Part shown: positions 1-10,996 of the stretch, one piece after another
Position numbering within the stretch: position 1 is the stretch's first letter
Layout: every line of letters starts with the position of its first letter
Assembly (NCBI RefSeq): GCF_030867145.1
Contig: NC_134454.1
Span: 66,384,308 to 66,448,307 of the forward strand
Reading direction: 5' to 3'
Length of the DNA stretch: 64,000 nt
Source of the DNA: Opisthocomus hoazin
Taxonomy: Eukaryota; Chordata; Aves; Opisthocomiformes; Opisthocomidae
Notes under the pieces: model-generated
What the model was told of the DNA's origin: nothing
Databases searched by the model: none
What the model saw: only the letters and a program-made list of their open reading frames with translations
Program-made: the position numbers and the translations under genes

Positions 1-227
1 TGACCACGTTCCAAAAATGTCACAATTAATATTCTGGTCACAAGAAAAGAGGTTCACCGTGCAAGGTGGGTTTTTTGGGGTTTTTTTTTTTTTTGGTTTT
101 ACGATGCCTGATGGGTATGTTAACAAGCCAGTATCTGAGATATCCGATATCCGAGTTCAATACCAACAAATCCGTATCGCCAGAAGTACAACTTAAGCGG
201 GTTTCCTAAGCATACCATACCGAATGT

Positions 228-333
228 ACGTTATTACAGAAGTACAAAGCTTAACCCATGCTTGTACCAACGCACAACTACCAAAAGCACGTTATTACAG
301 AAGTGCAAAGCTTAACCCGTGCCTGCACCAACG
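228..333 (-). repeat. Tandem repeat in retroviral leader
   Basis: The segments 228-272 and 289-333 (45 bases each, period 61) match except for a few transitions. Part of a third, more diverged unit starts near 180 with CAGAAGTACA. Confidence 0.75.
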
Positions 334-383
334 TACCAAGACGTACACCCTCAGGCACTAGTAGCCTGGTGTACAGCGCTCAG

Positions 384-401
384 CGTAGGACGTCTCCTAC
401 G
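384..401 (-). other. GACG-tetraloop hairpin in retroviral leader
   Basis: Minus strand: CGTAGGA, loop GACG, TCCTACG. The stem is seven perfect base pairs. GACG tetraloop hairpins are part of the RNA packaging signal of gammaretroviruses. Confidence 0.6.
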
Positions 402-600
402 ACTTATGAGAACTCTCCAAATGACCGGTCTCACATACCAAAACAGAGAAAGAAAGGAAAAAAAAGAATACCTTTACTTGTTTAGATGGTCCTTGTCTGC
501 TCCCGCAGTGATCCGAGTGAGGCGAGGAGTCCCTCCGGGAAATCCCGGGGGTACCCTAGGGAGTCCTGTTCTCGGCGGGTCCTGCAGCCGAGCAGAGCGG

Positions 601-618
601 GTCCCACCTGGGGTGCCA
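601..618 (-). other. Retroviral primer-binding site, tRNA-Arg type
   Basis: On the minus strand the 18 bases start TGGCACCCCAGG right after the LTR (gap of four bases). The plus strand here equals the 3' end of a tRNA ending CCACCTGGGGTG plus CCA, which as recalled fits tRNA-Arg(CCU). The tRNA assignment is from memory. Confidence 0.65.
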
Positions 619-622
619 GAAA

Positions 623-1061
623 TGATGCCGTGAAAAGCCGGAATTGAAGACTCAACAGTCGGCAGACTATTAAGCAGGTATTCTTTATTGCGGCGCCGGG
701 CACACAGGGGATCTCTCCTCCAAACGTGTGCACCGAAGAGACACAGTTTAGTAACTGGTATTTACGCTATGTTAACATACATATTCATTACATTTCCAAT
801 AAATGTTTATCATAGTAATGGCTTTTCCGAGAATTCATTAATATATGGTAATGTCCATCGCACATGTTTGTTTGGCATCTCTCGGCAGGGGTCTTCAGAT
901 TATCCTGCAGCCTCCTTATCTCTGTAGTTTGCATACCTGTTCTCCCAAGGCCCAGGCGCCTAAAGGGATTATTCAGGAGTCCCTTGTCTTGCAACCATCC
1001 CAATTATTCACAAAGAACCAAGACTTGTTTCTGACAACCTGAAGTGATAACATCCCCCACA
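623..1061 (-). mobile_element. Endogenous retrovirus 5' LTR
   Basis: Read on the minus strand, the element starts TGTGGGGGATGTTATCAC at 1061 and ends CATCA at about 623. It carries AATAAA at 689-684 in a typical R/U5 setting (GCAATAAAGAATACC) and a TATA-like TATATTAA near 848-838. It is directly followed by a primer-binding site, which identifies this LTR as the 5' one of a minus-strand provirus. The length is about 439 bases. No open frame of note. The exact ends are judged from TG/CA and the primer-binding site, not from a second LTR copy, which is outside the window. Confidence 0.82.
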
Positions 1062-4000
1062 TGTTACATTTGTTACATTTACAGTTATCAAAGAACATAC
1101 AGTTCAGTAAAAGCTTGCTGCAGTTGTATACCTAAAAATCTCTGAAATACATTGAAATGCTTGCATCTCTCACAGCTTAGAGTAGGATCAACTGCAAATG
1201 AGCCACCTCATCCCACGCAGGAGCTCCCTCCAGGCCACAATCACAGGGCTGAAGTTGGGCAGACTATAGTAACAGCTGCTAACCAGCTCAGGCTAGAGCA
1301 AGACAAACTAACAGAAGTGTCTAAGTGCAGCTTGTCCCTCATGTGCCCTCAGTGACTGATCTCCTGGCAGGAGATAAGCAGGTGGGAGGGAGCTCCCTGA
1401 TGCTAAATGCAGAAGGAACAATCTGCAAGGGGACTGACTGAACAATTTTTCTAGATCTTAAATCTAATACACACACTGCAGATTGTGAGTTACAGTAAGT
1501 TGTTGCACATAAATCAGTGCTGTAGAAAAGATTATCTAGATAGTATCTCATAATTTACTTTATGTTCTCAGTGGACTGTGCATATATAACTAAAAACAAA
1601 ATGTACTTTGTGACCTGTGTTTCCTACTGTAACTTAATCATTGCGTCCTTGTGAAATGTATTTGAAACAGATACTATTTCTCTCCATGTCAGGGACATTT
1701 TTATTTCCAAAACTGATGATCTAGTCCTTCACCGGCAACCACAACAGCACCAGCACCGAAGATCTGTGAAACTAATAGCATTAGTGTCAGTCAGACCAGA
1801 ATAAAGGGCCCCAACTCTCTTCACCCAAGCTCATCAGCTTCTTTGTTACAAGAAAATTCAGTGCCCAAAGCAATAAACTACAAGGCTTAGAAGTTAAGGC
1901 TCTTTAATCAGCAGAGCATTTGCTCAAGTGCTTTCAACGTAGGGGTGGACCTGAACACATGTTGGTGCGCGTGTTGAATCAGGCAAAGAGCATACAAAGT
2001 AAATAATTCTTTTCATAGCAATTCCTTCTGGGCATTTTGGTCACTGAAAATGTACTAGTCAGCATAAAAGAATCTGAAATATTGCCGCGTCCCATATGAA
2101 AATTACTCCAGTACTTCATATGCTTCTTTTAATAATAAATACAAAACACTGACTCTGAATTTTATATTTTTGTGTATATAATAAGTTACGCATTCATATT
2201 TGTATTTTCTGGTGAAAAGTTATAGCTATACAGATCTTCCAGTGAAGGGAAATTTTATCATCACGTTACCGATCTCTCCCTATTCACATTCACATCTCCT
2301 GCAGTCATACCAAATACCTTCTGCTTTTCTGATTGAATATTATTCCACTTCCCCCCCCCCCCCCCCCCTTAAATAATTTACAGCACTTGAATACAGGTTC
2401 TTTAAAGAAAATGGAGATGCCATCATCCCCAATAAACACGGCATAAGGAGACAGGCATCCTTGCTTACATTTTCAAATCTGAGAGACTCATTTGACAGTT
2501 GCCAAAATATTCACCTTCTCTAGGTCTCACTTTTTTACACGTAAAAAGGGATACTCTTATCCTTGTTATCCGTTCTGTAAAATGCTTTAGACAAAAAATG
2601 GGTCAGTAAAAGGAGGATAAAAATTTTTAGATGTTAGGCAAGTTACCATAGTATGATTTTTCAGCTTGCTTAACAATGGCTCTCACTGAGCTCAATGGTT
2701 CCTCACTCTCTGAAAATCACCTTCATTTAAATAACTAACCTTGGGTGGGCTCTGTATTTTAACATGCAAAATTGTAGCCATAATACACTCTTAATAAATA
2801 CAGGTTACACACAAAGGAGTTACATTTTGTGCTTGGGGAAAAGTGAAGTGGTTATTTAGATTCACTCCCTCCTTTTCTGCCTGCAGAATAAACAAAGTAC
2901 TTAAAAACATGAAACATTTCAAGGTTAAAGTAGCTGCAACACAGGTAGAGAGGCTTCACAGAGGCGCAACTGGTAACAGAAGACAAGGCATAGCCAGTAC
3001 TTATGAAAAGACATGAGGGGAACTTGTAACATTCATGCTCAACCTGTATTTTCAATTTAAGAATATTCGGGTTCTCTAGTGACAATCTGATCAAAAGTGA
3101 GTACAGAAATGTTACTCTAAACTACTCCCCATTCTGAGGGCTCTTTTAGCAGTATCAAAGACATATCAAAAGAATCATATGTTATTCAAAGGTGTGCTGT
3201 TGCTTATGCTGAGGTATCAACTCGCAAGTCACATACAGAAAGTTTTCAAACACTAGCAGAACCATTTCAGAATTCACTAGACTGAACTCATGATATTATC
3301 CAATTATTGATAAAGCTGTGCAACAGCCAAATTTAATTAAACGTCAAGAACAAAATGATACTCTCTTGTACTTTCTTTTAAACTACGGCAATTATTTTTC
3401 ATTAAGTCCATAAAAGGAAATTAAGTCTCTGTTATTTTCTTAGACATATTATTGATCTTTATTTGTATGACATACAGCAATATTTTACAAATAAAGTCAT
3501 TATTTGTTTTATATAACAAACTGAACAACCTTCCTCAGCCAGAATTTCTCCTTTGAGGGTAACTAGCCTAAATCAGAAGAGAAAAAGCCCATATAAAATG
3601 TGTAATGTCTCAAAAATTAGGTATTTTCATACCAGTTAGATGCTAAGCTCTAGGATGAAATCCTGAGTGAGACACTCAACGCTAGAAATGACTGAGACAT
3701 TTATTCTCATACATCTAAAATTCTGCTTCTGAAAATTCCAGTTCTGCTGCTGCCTAGATTTGTTATCCTTTATTTTTATGTTAAATTCTACCATGTTACC
3801 ATAATGCTTCTGGACAAAACCACCTTAGACTTAATGCATGCTGTTATCAGGTACTATGTCACCAAAAAAATGTGGTTCAGTTTCTGAGAGCCATCCGAGA
3901 CCAGAAGTTCCTCCATCAAGTTAAGAGGTACTGCTGAATGTTTCCAGCAGAGCAAACATGTATACAGAAAACAACTTGAAGGAAAAAAGATGGTGATTTG

Positions 4001-5929
4001 TCAATAAATCTGAAGATCTTCAGGTGTGGTTTTTGTGTATATGCAAGTTCACACTTGCTCAATCTTTCCCTTGCTCACTAAGTTCCATTAGAAATGGTGA
4101 GGGGCCTATGGCTGGGCTTACCCAGGGTTTACCATGCTTGACGGGAAAGAGAACAAGCATGCCCCTGCAGTAATAAAGGTGTAAGCATACCTAGACATTA
4201 AGCACATTCATAATGTGAATATGTATACAGACAACATGGCTACACCACCTTTCAAGTTCTGATGATTTTCCTTTCTTGTAGAGAATGTGAGCTTATATAT
4301 ATATAAATAAAATTTCATTCTAAGGGGCAAATGCTATTAATGCTACTAAGTTTAATTGCACTATCATTAATAAGTTACAGTTAGCTGATTTAAACCCTGT
4401 AATCTCTATGGGTCTTAATTCTGAATTTTCAACAGGATAAATTCTCTTACTTCTTGATTAAATATAAAAATATCATTTAAAAAAATCATGATGGTGACTA
4501 AAATGCGTTTGTCTCAGTACATCCTCTCAAAGCACAATGTGCCACGTACATGTGCTTGGAGACATTTCTCATTAATTTTTTAGGGCAAAACTCTTTCATG
4601 TTTATAGTACAGAATCAAATAGTCCTTATAAAAACCTTCAATTACTTACAATATTCATAACATTTTATACATTACATGGTTGTATAAATCTGACTACATT
4701 TCTGATCTTTTCCCAGATTTTAGTTGTAACTGATCTCAGATGTTGAGCTATGACCCATTCTTAGCGAATCAAGTTTAGTAAAAGAATAAGGAGAAATACA
4801 AATTGCTCAGTTCTGCACCAAGTGCTTCTCCCAAGTTTAAAGCATGTTTCTCAGCTAATGTGTTAACTAAATTCCTGAAAAGAGCAACACTTTAATGAAG
4901 AGGCAATGGAGAGGGAGGAGGAGAGGATAAGTTTTTGGCCTGATAGTGAGACAAATCAAATAGTATTAGCTCTGCAAAAAGAAGTCATCTGCTAAAGCCT
5001 AACTGAAAGCTGGGAATCCAAAGGTGACAACTCAATGAAGAAAAAGCAAATAACTTTGGCTAGTTAAAAATCCTATTTGTAGCAATAACTTGGGAATACT
5101 ACTCAGTTTTTACTGTCTACAGAGAAAAATACTGCTTTCTTCAACCAGAAATCAAAGGATAATTTTATCCTCTGCCATGTAGAGAAACATGTATTTGTTT
5201 GCACAGTTTTCTTATAAAAGCTTGTAAATCTCACAATTATGCAGTTAAATAAAACTATTTCAGTTTAAAATGTTTGCTTAATTTGAAAGTACTTCTTCCA
5301 TTTGCTTTTGCTTTCCATTAGTGGTTTAGAAGGCAACAAGTCCTGTTTTACACCTCTGCCCTGCATAAACATGCAATAAATTTTTTTGCTAAGAGAAGAT
5401 ATATGGAATTGTAGTTTTAAAGGGAAAAAGGCCCATGGAATCATTCTGATTTGTATGTCACAAGCCATTCCATTTCACTCAGTTACTCTGAATGAAATCT
5501 AATACATTGTGTTTGGTGAAAGCATATCTCCTAGAAAAGCTTTCACCTGACTTTTTTTGAAGACATTAAGAACTGACAACTCTACCAATTTTCTGAGCAG
5601 TTTGGCCTAATAGTTAAGTCTCCTTCACTGCTAAAAAATGCCATTATTTTCTCTTTGAAATGACTGGCCTCAGCTTCCAGCTGATACTCTCCCACTAAAG
5701 ACTAAAGAGCTTTCAATAAGTAATGGTAATACCTAGAGACTATAATTAAGTCATTTTTTCCTTTTTTTTTCTAAGCTGAAAAGACAAAATCTTTTACAAG
5801 TCTTCATTTGAAAGTTCTCCAGCTCTTAGGTAAGCTCTGTGGCAGCTCTCTTCTGCTCTTTCTCCAGTTTCCATACTGGATCAAACAGCAGGTTGATCTG
5901 GTAAAGTATCCTACCTGTAAGCAGGGGCT
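1062..5929. other. Intergenic DNA, nothing recognised
   Basis: AT-rich sequence with only short chance open frames. No conserved coding segment was recognised on either strand. The one notable feature is a run of 18 C at 2351-2368. Confidence 0.6.
2351..2368. repeat. Poly(C) tract, 18 C
   Basis: An uninterrupted run of 18 C on the plus strand, so G on the minus strand. Unusual in AT-rich surroundings and prone to length errors. Confidence 0.9.
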
Positions 5930-6380
5930 AAAAGTAGATGCCTCAAAGAAGTATGAATAGGGGCTGCCATACATGATATTTCCTTCGATATTCTTCTCTC
6001 CACTTTTCAGGGACTTCCTGGATGAAAAGGGTTTTATGTATTTAAATACCCTCCACTGGCTTCTCTTCTAAGACTGGAACTGGTTGGGTCTTATTTTGAA
6101 CCCATGTAAACCTATTGCAATATCCTTGGCAAGGAGTTCCACAGTTTAACTCTGTTCTACATACAGAACCGCCTGTGTTTATTTGGAATAACAGGTCCTA
6201 CTAACCCCAGTTAAAAGTCAGGACATCAAAACTGCATGCAATTGCTGTGCCCATTTTACTGCTACGATACACAGAAATAGCATCAGTAACCTGCTCTTAT
6301 GCAATATTGTTGCACTCATCCATCAAGAGATTGCATAACCATTTTTGCTATAGTTTCATAACAATTCAGATTGAATTGAT
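5930..6380 (-). repeat. Possible ancient CR1/L3-like remnant
   Basis: Around 6130-6180 the phrase AAGGAGTTCCACAGTTTAA followed by a cytosine- and thymine-rich stretch resembles the reverse-strand 3' region of old vertebrate CR1/L3 LINEs. Too diverged for a firm call. Confidence 0.3.
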
Positions 6381-6651
6381 TACTATAACCAGCCTCTAAA
6401 TACTTTCAGAAGTCAGTACTTTCTGGAATACAGTCCACCAAGCTGTGGTTTTAACCTACTTTTTTAGTGACTACAGACATATTACATGTTACTTTGCCCA
6501 TGCTACGGAAATTTCTAGGCTGAACACCCAAAGCTTTCAAACAATCCAAAGAATTGTATGTGACTGCCTTTTTTGGTCACTTGCTTACAAATTCTATATC
6601 ACCAACAATTTTATGTTACCAGCCTCTACTGATCCCTGAAGCACTGGACCC

Positions 6652-6980
6652 TGTTCAGTTCCTGAAAGGAGGTTGTGGTGAGGCAGGTGTTGGTCTCTTC
6701 TCCCAGGTAACTAGCGATAGGATGAGAGGCAATGGCCTCAAGTTGCGTCAGGGGAGGTTTAGATTAGATACTAGGAAAAAATTCTTTACTGAGAGAGTGG
6801 TCAGGCATTGGAACAGGCTGCCCAGGGAGGTGGTTGAGTCCCCATCCCTGGAGGTGTTCAAAAAGCGTGTTAGATGTGGCGCTTCAGGATATGTTTTAGG
6901 AGGAATGGTGGTGTGGGTGGATGGTTGGACCTGGTGATCTTAGAGGTCTTTTCCAACCTATGATTCTATGATTCTATGTT
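6652..6980 (+). mobile_element. CR1 LINE 3' end
   Basis: 5'-truncated copy with the ORF2 C-terminus recognisable ([39 protein letters not shown]). It ends in the 3' UTR phrase GAGGTCTTTTCCAACC and the tail ATTCTATGATTCTATG. The subfamily differs from the nested pair at 7520-10996, which has an ATTCTGTG tail. Confidence 0.93.
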
Positions 6981-7519
6981 TCAATGCTACTTCTACACCA
7001 AAAAGTACTCCCTGAGAACAGTTAGCTGTTCTTACTCAGTTTTACATATTCTCTATTGATACCATATAGTTTTATTTCAAATGAAAATCTGCAGCACTAA
7101 GACAAATACCCATTACATAAGTCTCTCTACAATCACCTTAACCAGGCTTGTAATGGCCGTAAATGATATCAGGGTTGTCAGACAAAACTGGTTTTTCATA
7201 AAATCACTTGCACTGTATGAATTACACTCATTTGTAAGTGATGTAAATTAATTTGTTTAATTCTTCAGCAACAAAACCATATTTATGCTTTCCTACCATC
7301 TCGCTGAAGAAGGATTTCAAGCTATGTGACCAATAGCCACCTATTTGCTCTTTTAGAACACTGGAGCTCATTAGCACCGTTCTAGTACAATGGCATGTGC
7401 TCAGTATGCCTGGGAAAAAAAATCCCCCACCATCAATTCTTATAGATCTGTAGAGTGCGAGTTGTTCAGTCCTACTCATGTAAAAAATTTTATTCTTAGT
7501 AGGTATTGCTTAATATCTT
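6981..7519. other. Intergenic spacer, nothing recognised
   Basis: Single-copy-looking AT-rich DNA between two CR1 insertions; no coding or RNA signal seen. Confidence 0.5.
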
Positions 7520-7761
7520 TGATCGCTTAAGCAATCTGGACGCCCACAAATCCATGGGCCCCATGGAATGCAGCCACAGTGCTGAGAGAGCTGGCGGATG
7601 TCATTGCTGAGCCACTGTCCATCATTTTTGAGAGGTCCTGGAGGACAGGAGAGGTGCCCGAGGACTGGAGAAAGGCCAATGTCACTCCAACCTTCAAAAA
7701 GGGCAAGAAGGAGGACCCAGGGAACTACAGGCCGGTCAGCCTCACCTCCATCCCGGGAAAG
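7520..7761 (+). mobile_element. Outer (host) CR1, left part
   Basis: Plus-strand CR1 ORF2 segment: [20 protein letters not shown], then [20 protein letters not shown] and [11 protein letters not shown]. It breaks off inside the frame at 7761, exactly where a second CR1 in the other orientation begins; the remainder resumes at 9690. The 5' end is truncated near 7520. Confidence 0.92.
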
Positions 7762-9689
7762 AACCACAGAATCACAGAATGGTAGGGGTTGGAAGGGACC
7801 TCTGTGGGTCATCTAGTCCAACCCTCCTGCTAAAGCAGGGTCGCCTACAGCAGGCTGCACAGGACCTTGTCCAGGTGGGTCTTGAGTATCTCCAGAGAAG
7901 GAGACTCCACAACCTCCCTGGGCAGCCTGTTCCAGTGCTCCGTCACCCTCAGAGGGAAGAAGTTCTTCCTCATGTTCAGATGGAACTTCCTGTGCTTCAG
8001 TTTGTGCCCATTGCCCCTTGTCCTGTCGCTGGGCACCACTGAAAAGAGTCTGGCCCCATCCTCCTGACACCCACCCTTCAGATATTTATAAGCATTTATT
8101 AGGTCCCCTCTCAGCCTTCTCTTCAGGCTGAACAAGCCCAGCTCCCTCAGCCTCTCCTCGTAGGAGAGATGTTCCAGTCCCCTCACCATCCTCGTAGCCC
8201 TCCGCTGGACTCTCTCCAGTAGCTCCTTATCTTTCTTGAACTGGGGAGCCCAGAACTGGACACAGTACTCCAGATGGGGCCTCACCAGGACAGTGTAGAG
8301 GGGAAGGAGAACCTCCCCCGTCCTGCTGGCCACATTCTTCGTAATGCACCCCAGGATTCCATTGGCCTTCTTGGCAGCCAGGGCACACTGCTGGCTCATG
8401 GTTAACCTGTCGTCCACCAACACTCCCAGGTCCCTCTCCACAGAGCTGCTCTCCAGCAGGTCCACCCCAAGCCTGTACTGATGCATGGGGTTGTTCCTCC
8501 CCAGGTGCAGGACCCTGCATTTGCCTTTGTTGAACCTCATCAGGTTCCTCTCTGCCCAGCTTTCCAGCCTATCCAGGTCACGCTGAATGGCAGCACAGCC
8601 TTCTGGTGTATCTACCACTCCTCCCAGTTTGGTGTCATCAGCAAACTTGCTGAGGGTACATTCTAACTCTTCATCCAGGTCGTTGATGAAAAAGTTAAAC
8701 AAGACTGGGCCCAGTACTGACCCCTGGGGGACACCACTTGTCACCAGCCTCCAACTAGACTCAGCGCCGCTGACGACAACCCTCTGAGTTCTGCCATTCA
8801 GCCAGTTCTCAATCCAGTTCACCGACCACTCATCCAGCCCACACTTCCTCAGCTTCCCTATGAGGATATCATGGGAGACTGTGTTGAAAGCCTTGCTGAA
8901 GTCAAGGTAGACAACATCCACGGCTCTCCCTTCGTCTACTCAGCCAGTCATGTCATCATAGAAAGCTATTACATTGGTCAGGCATGATTTCCCCTTGGTG
9001 AATCCATGCTGACTACTCCTGATAACCTTCTTTTCCTCCACTTGCTTGTTGGTGAGCTCCAGGATAAGCTGCTCCATCACCTTTCCCGGGATGGAGGTGA
9101 GGCTGACCGGCCTGTAGTTCCCTGGGTCCTCCTTCTTGCCCTTTTTGAAGATTGGAGTGACATTGGCCTTTCTCCAGTCCTCGGGCACCTCTCCTGTCCT
9201 CCAGGACCTCTCAAAGATGATGGACAGTGGCTCAGCAATGACATCCGCCAGCTCCCTCAGCACTCGTGGGTGCATTCCATTGGGGCCCATGGATTTGTGG
9301 ACATCCAGATCACTTAAGCGATCCCTCACACAGTCCTCCTCAACCAAGGGAAAGTCATCCTCTCTGTAGGCTTCTTCTCTTACCTCCGGGGCCTGGGATT
9401 ACTGAGGGCCAGTCTTAGCACTGAAGACTGAAGCAAAGAAGGCATTCAGTAGCTCCGCCTTCTCTGCGTCCTCTGTCACCAGGACACCCGCCTCATTCAG
9501 CAGCGGCCCCACATTGTCCCTAGCCTTCCTTTTGCTGCTGATGTGGTTGAAGAAGCCCTTCTTGTTGTTTTTGACATCCCTTGCCAGCTTCAATTCCAGG
9601 TGGGCCTTGGCCTTCCTCGTCGCATCCCTGCACGCTCTGACCATGTTCCTGTACTCTTCCCAAGTGGCCTGCCCCTCTTTCCACACTCC
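7762..9689 (-). mobile_element. Inner CR1 inserted into the host CR1, ORF2 reverse transcriptase nearly open
   Basis: Minus-strand CR1 of about 1.93 kb. The 3' tail of ATTCTGTG units is at the left end and the 5' truncation at 9689. One frame runs from the junction ([18 protein letters not shown]) through the reverse transcriptase to the stop at 7845. It is broken by only two in-frame stops, TAA at about 9401-9399 and TGA at about 8942-8940 (Trp in the host copy). RT motifs: [29 protein letters not shown], and the active-site FADD near 8650. The endonuclease half is missing, so it is not autonomous. AAG is duplicated at the two junctions. Confidence 0.93.
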
Positions 9690-10996
9690 AAGGTGATGGA
9701 GCAGCTCATGCTGGAGCTCATCAACAAGCAAGTGGAGGAAAAGAAGGTTATTAGGAGTAGTCAGCATGGATTCACCAAAGGGAAATCATGCTTGACCAAT
9801 CTGATCGCTTTCTACGATGGCATGACTGGCTGGGTAGATGAGGGGAGAGCCGTGGATGTTATCTACCTCGACTTCAGCAAGGCTTTTGACACTGTCTCCC
9901 ATAACATCCTCCCAGGGAAGCTCAGGAAGTGTGCGCTGGATGAGTAGTCAGTGAGGTGGATTGAGAACTGGCTGAATGGCCGAACTCAGAGGTGAGTCTA
10001 GTTGGAGGCCCGTAACTAGTGGTGTCCCCCAGGGGTCAGTACTGGGCCCAGTCTTGTATAACTTCTTCATCAACGACCTGGATGAAGAGTTAGAGTGTAC
10101 CCTCAGCAAGTTTGCTGATGACGCAAAACTGGGAGGTGTGGTGGATACACCAGAAGGCTGTGTTGCCATTCAACGAGACCTGGACAGGATGGAAAGTTGC
10201 GCAGAGAGGAACCTGATGAGGTTCAACAAAGGCAAATGCAGGGTCCTACACCTGGGGAGGAACAACCCCATGCATCAGTACAGGCTTGGGGTGGACCTGC
10301 TGGAGAGCAGCTCTGTGGAGAGGGACCTGGGAGTGTTGGTGGACAACAGGTTGACCATGAACCAGCGTTGTGCCCTGGCTGCCAAGAAGGCGAATGGGAT
10401 CCTGGGATGCATTAGGAGGAGTGTGGCCAGTAGGTCGAGGGAGGTTCTCCTTCCCCTCTACACTGCCCTGGTGAGGCCCCATCTGGAGTACTGTGTCCAG
10501 TTCTGGGCTCCCCAGTTCAAGAAAGATGAGGAGCTACTGGAGAGAGTCCAGCGGAGGGCTGCGAGGATGATGAGGGGACTGGAGCATCTCTCCTACGAGG
10601 AGAGGCTGAGGGAGCTGGGCTTGTTCAGCCTGAAGAAGAGAAGGCTGCGAGGGGATCTTAAAAATGCTTATAAATATCTGAAGGGTGGGTGTCAGGAGGA
10701 TGGGGCCAAATTCTTTTCAGTGGTGCCCAGTGACAGGACAAGGGGCAATGGGCACAAACTGAAGCACAGGAAGTTCCATCTGAACATGAGGAAGAATTTC
10801 TTCCCTCTGAGGGTGACGGAGCACTGGAACAGGCTGCCCAGGGAGGTTGTGGAGTCTCCTTCTCTGGAGATACTCAAGACCCACCTGGACAAGGTCCTGT
10901 GCAGCCTGCTGTAGGCGACCCTGCTTCGGCAGGAGGGTTGGACTAGATGACCCACAGAAGTCCCTTCCAACCCCAAACATTCTGTGATTCTGTGAT
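9690..10996 (+). mobile_element. Outer (host) CR1, right part
   Basis: Continues the host ORF2 with [20 protein letters not shown] directly after the GK left at 7761. It includes RT motifs [16 protein letters not shown] and FADDAKLGG and runs to the 3' UTR and the ATTCTGTGATTCTGTG tail. It is broken by a TAG at 9945-9947 (Trp to stop) and by a 17-base deletion near 9992 that shifts the frame relative to the inner copy. A long C-terminal frame (about 9976-10914) is still open. Confidence 0.93.

Larger units (their letters stand above)
105..600 (-). mobile_element. Retroviral leader between primer-binding site and gag
   Basis: Noncoding minus-strand sequence continuing from the primer-binding site. 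It contains a possible splice-donor-like AAGTAAAG near 480, a perfect hairpin with GACG loop (401-384) and degenerate tandem repeats of about 61 bases (180-333). The left limit is uncertain; an impure poly(T) run (about 70-95) interrupts the sequence, and no gag reading frame was recognised up to base 1. The rest of the provirus, if present, lies left of the window. Confidence 0.6.

Noticed and set aside
9543-9947. Plus-strand open frame of 134 codons crossing from the inner to the outer CR1
   Set aside because: First part is antisense of the inner CR1, second part true outer ORF2; a chimera created by the insertion, not a gene.
7520-10996. Interpretation of the inverted CR1 pair as one element with a 5' inversion (twin priming)
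   Set aside because: Both orientations have their own 3' tails and the outer reading resumes exactly at the interrupted codon region, which fits a nested insertion better.
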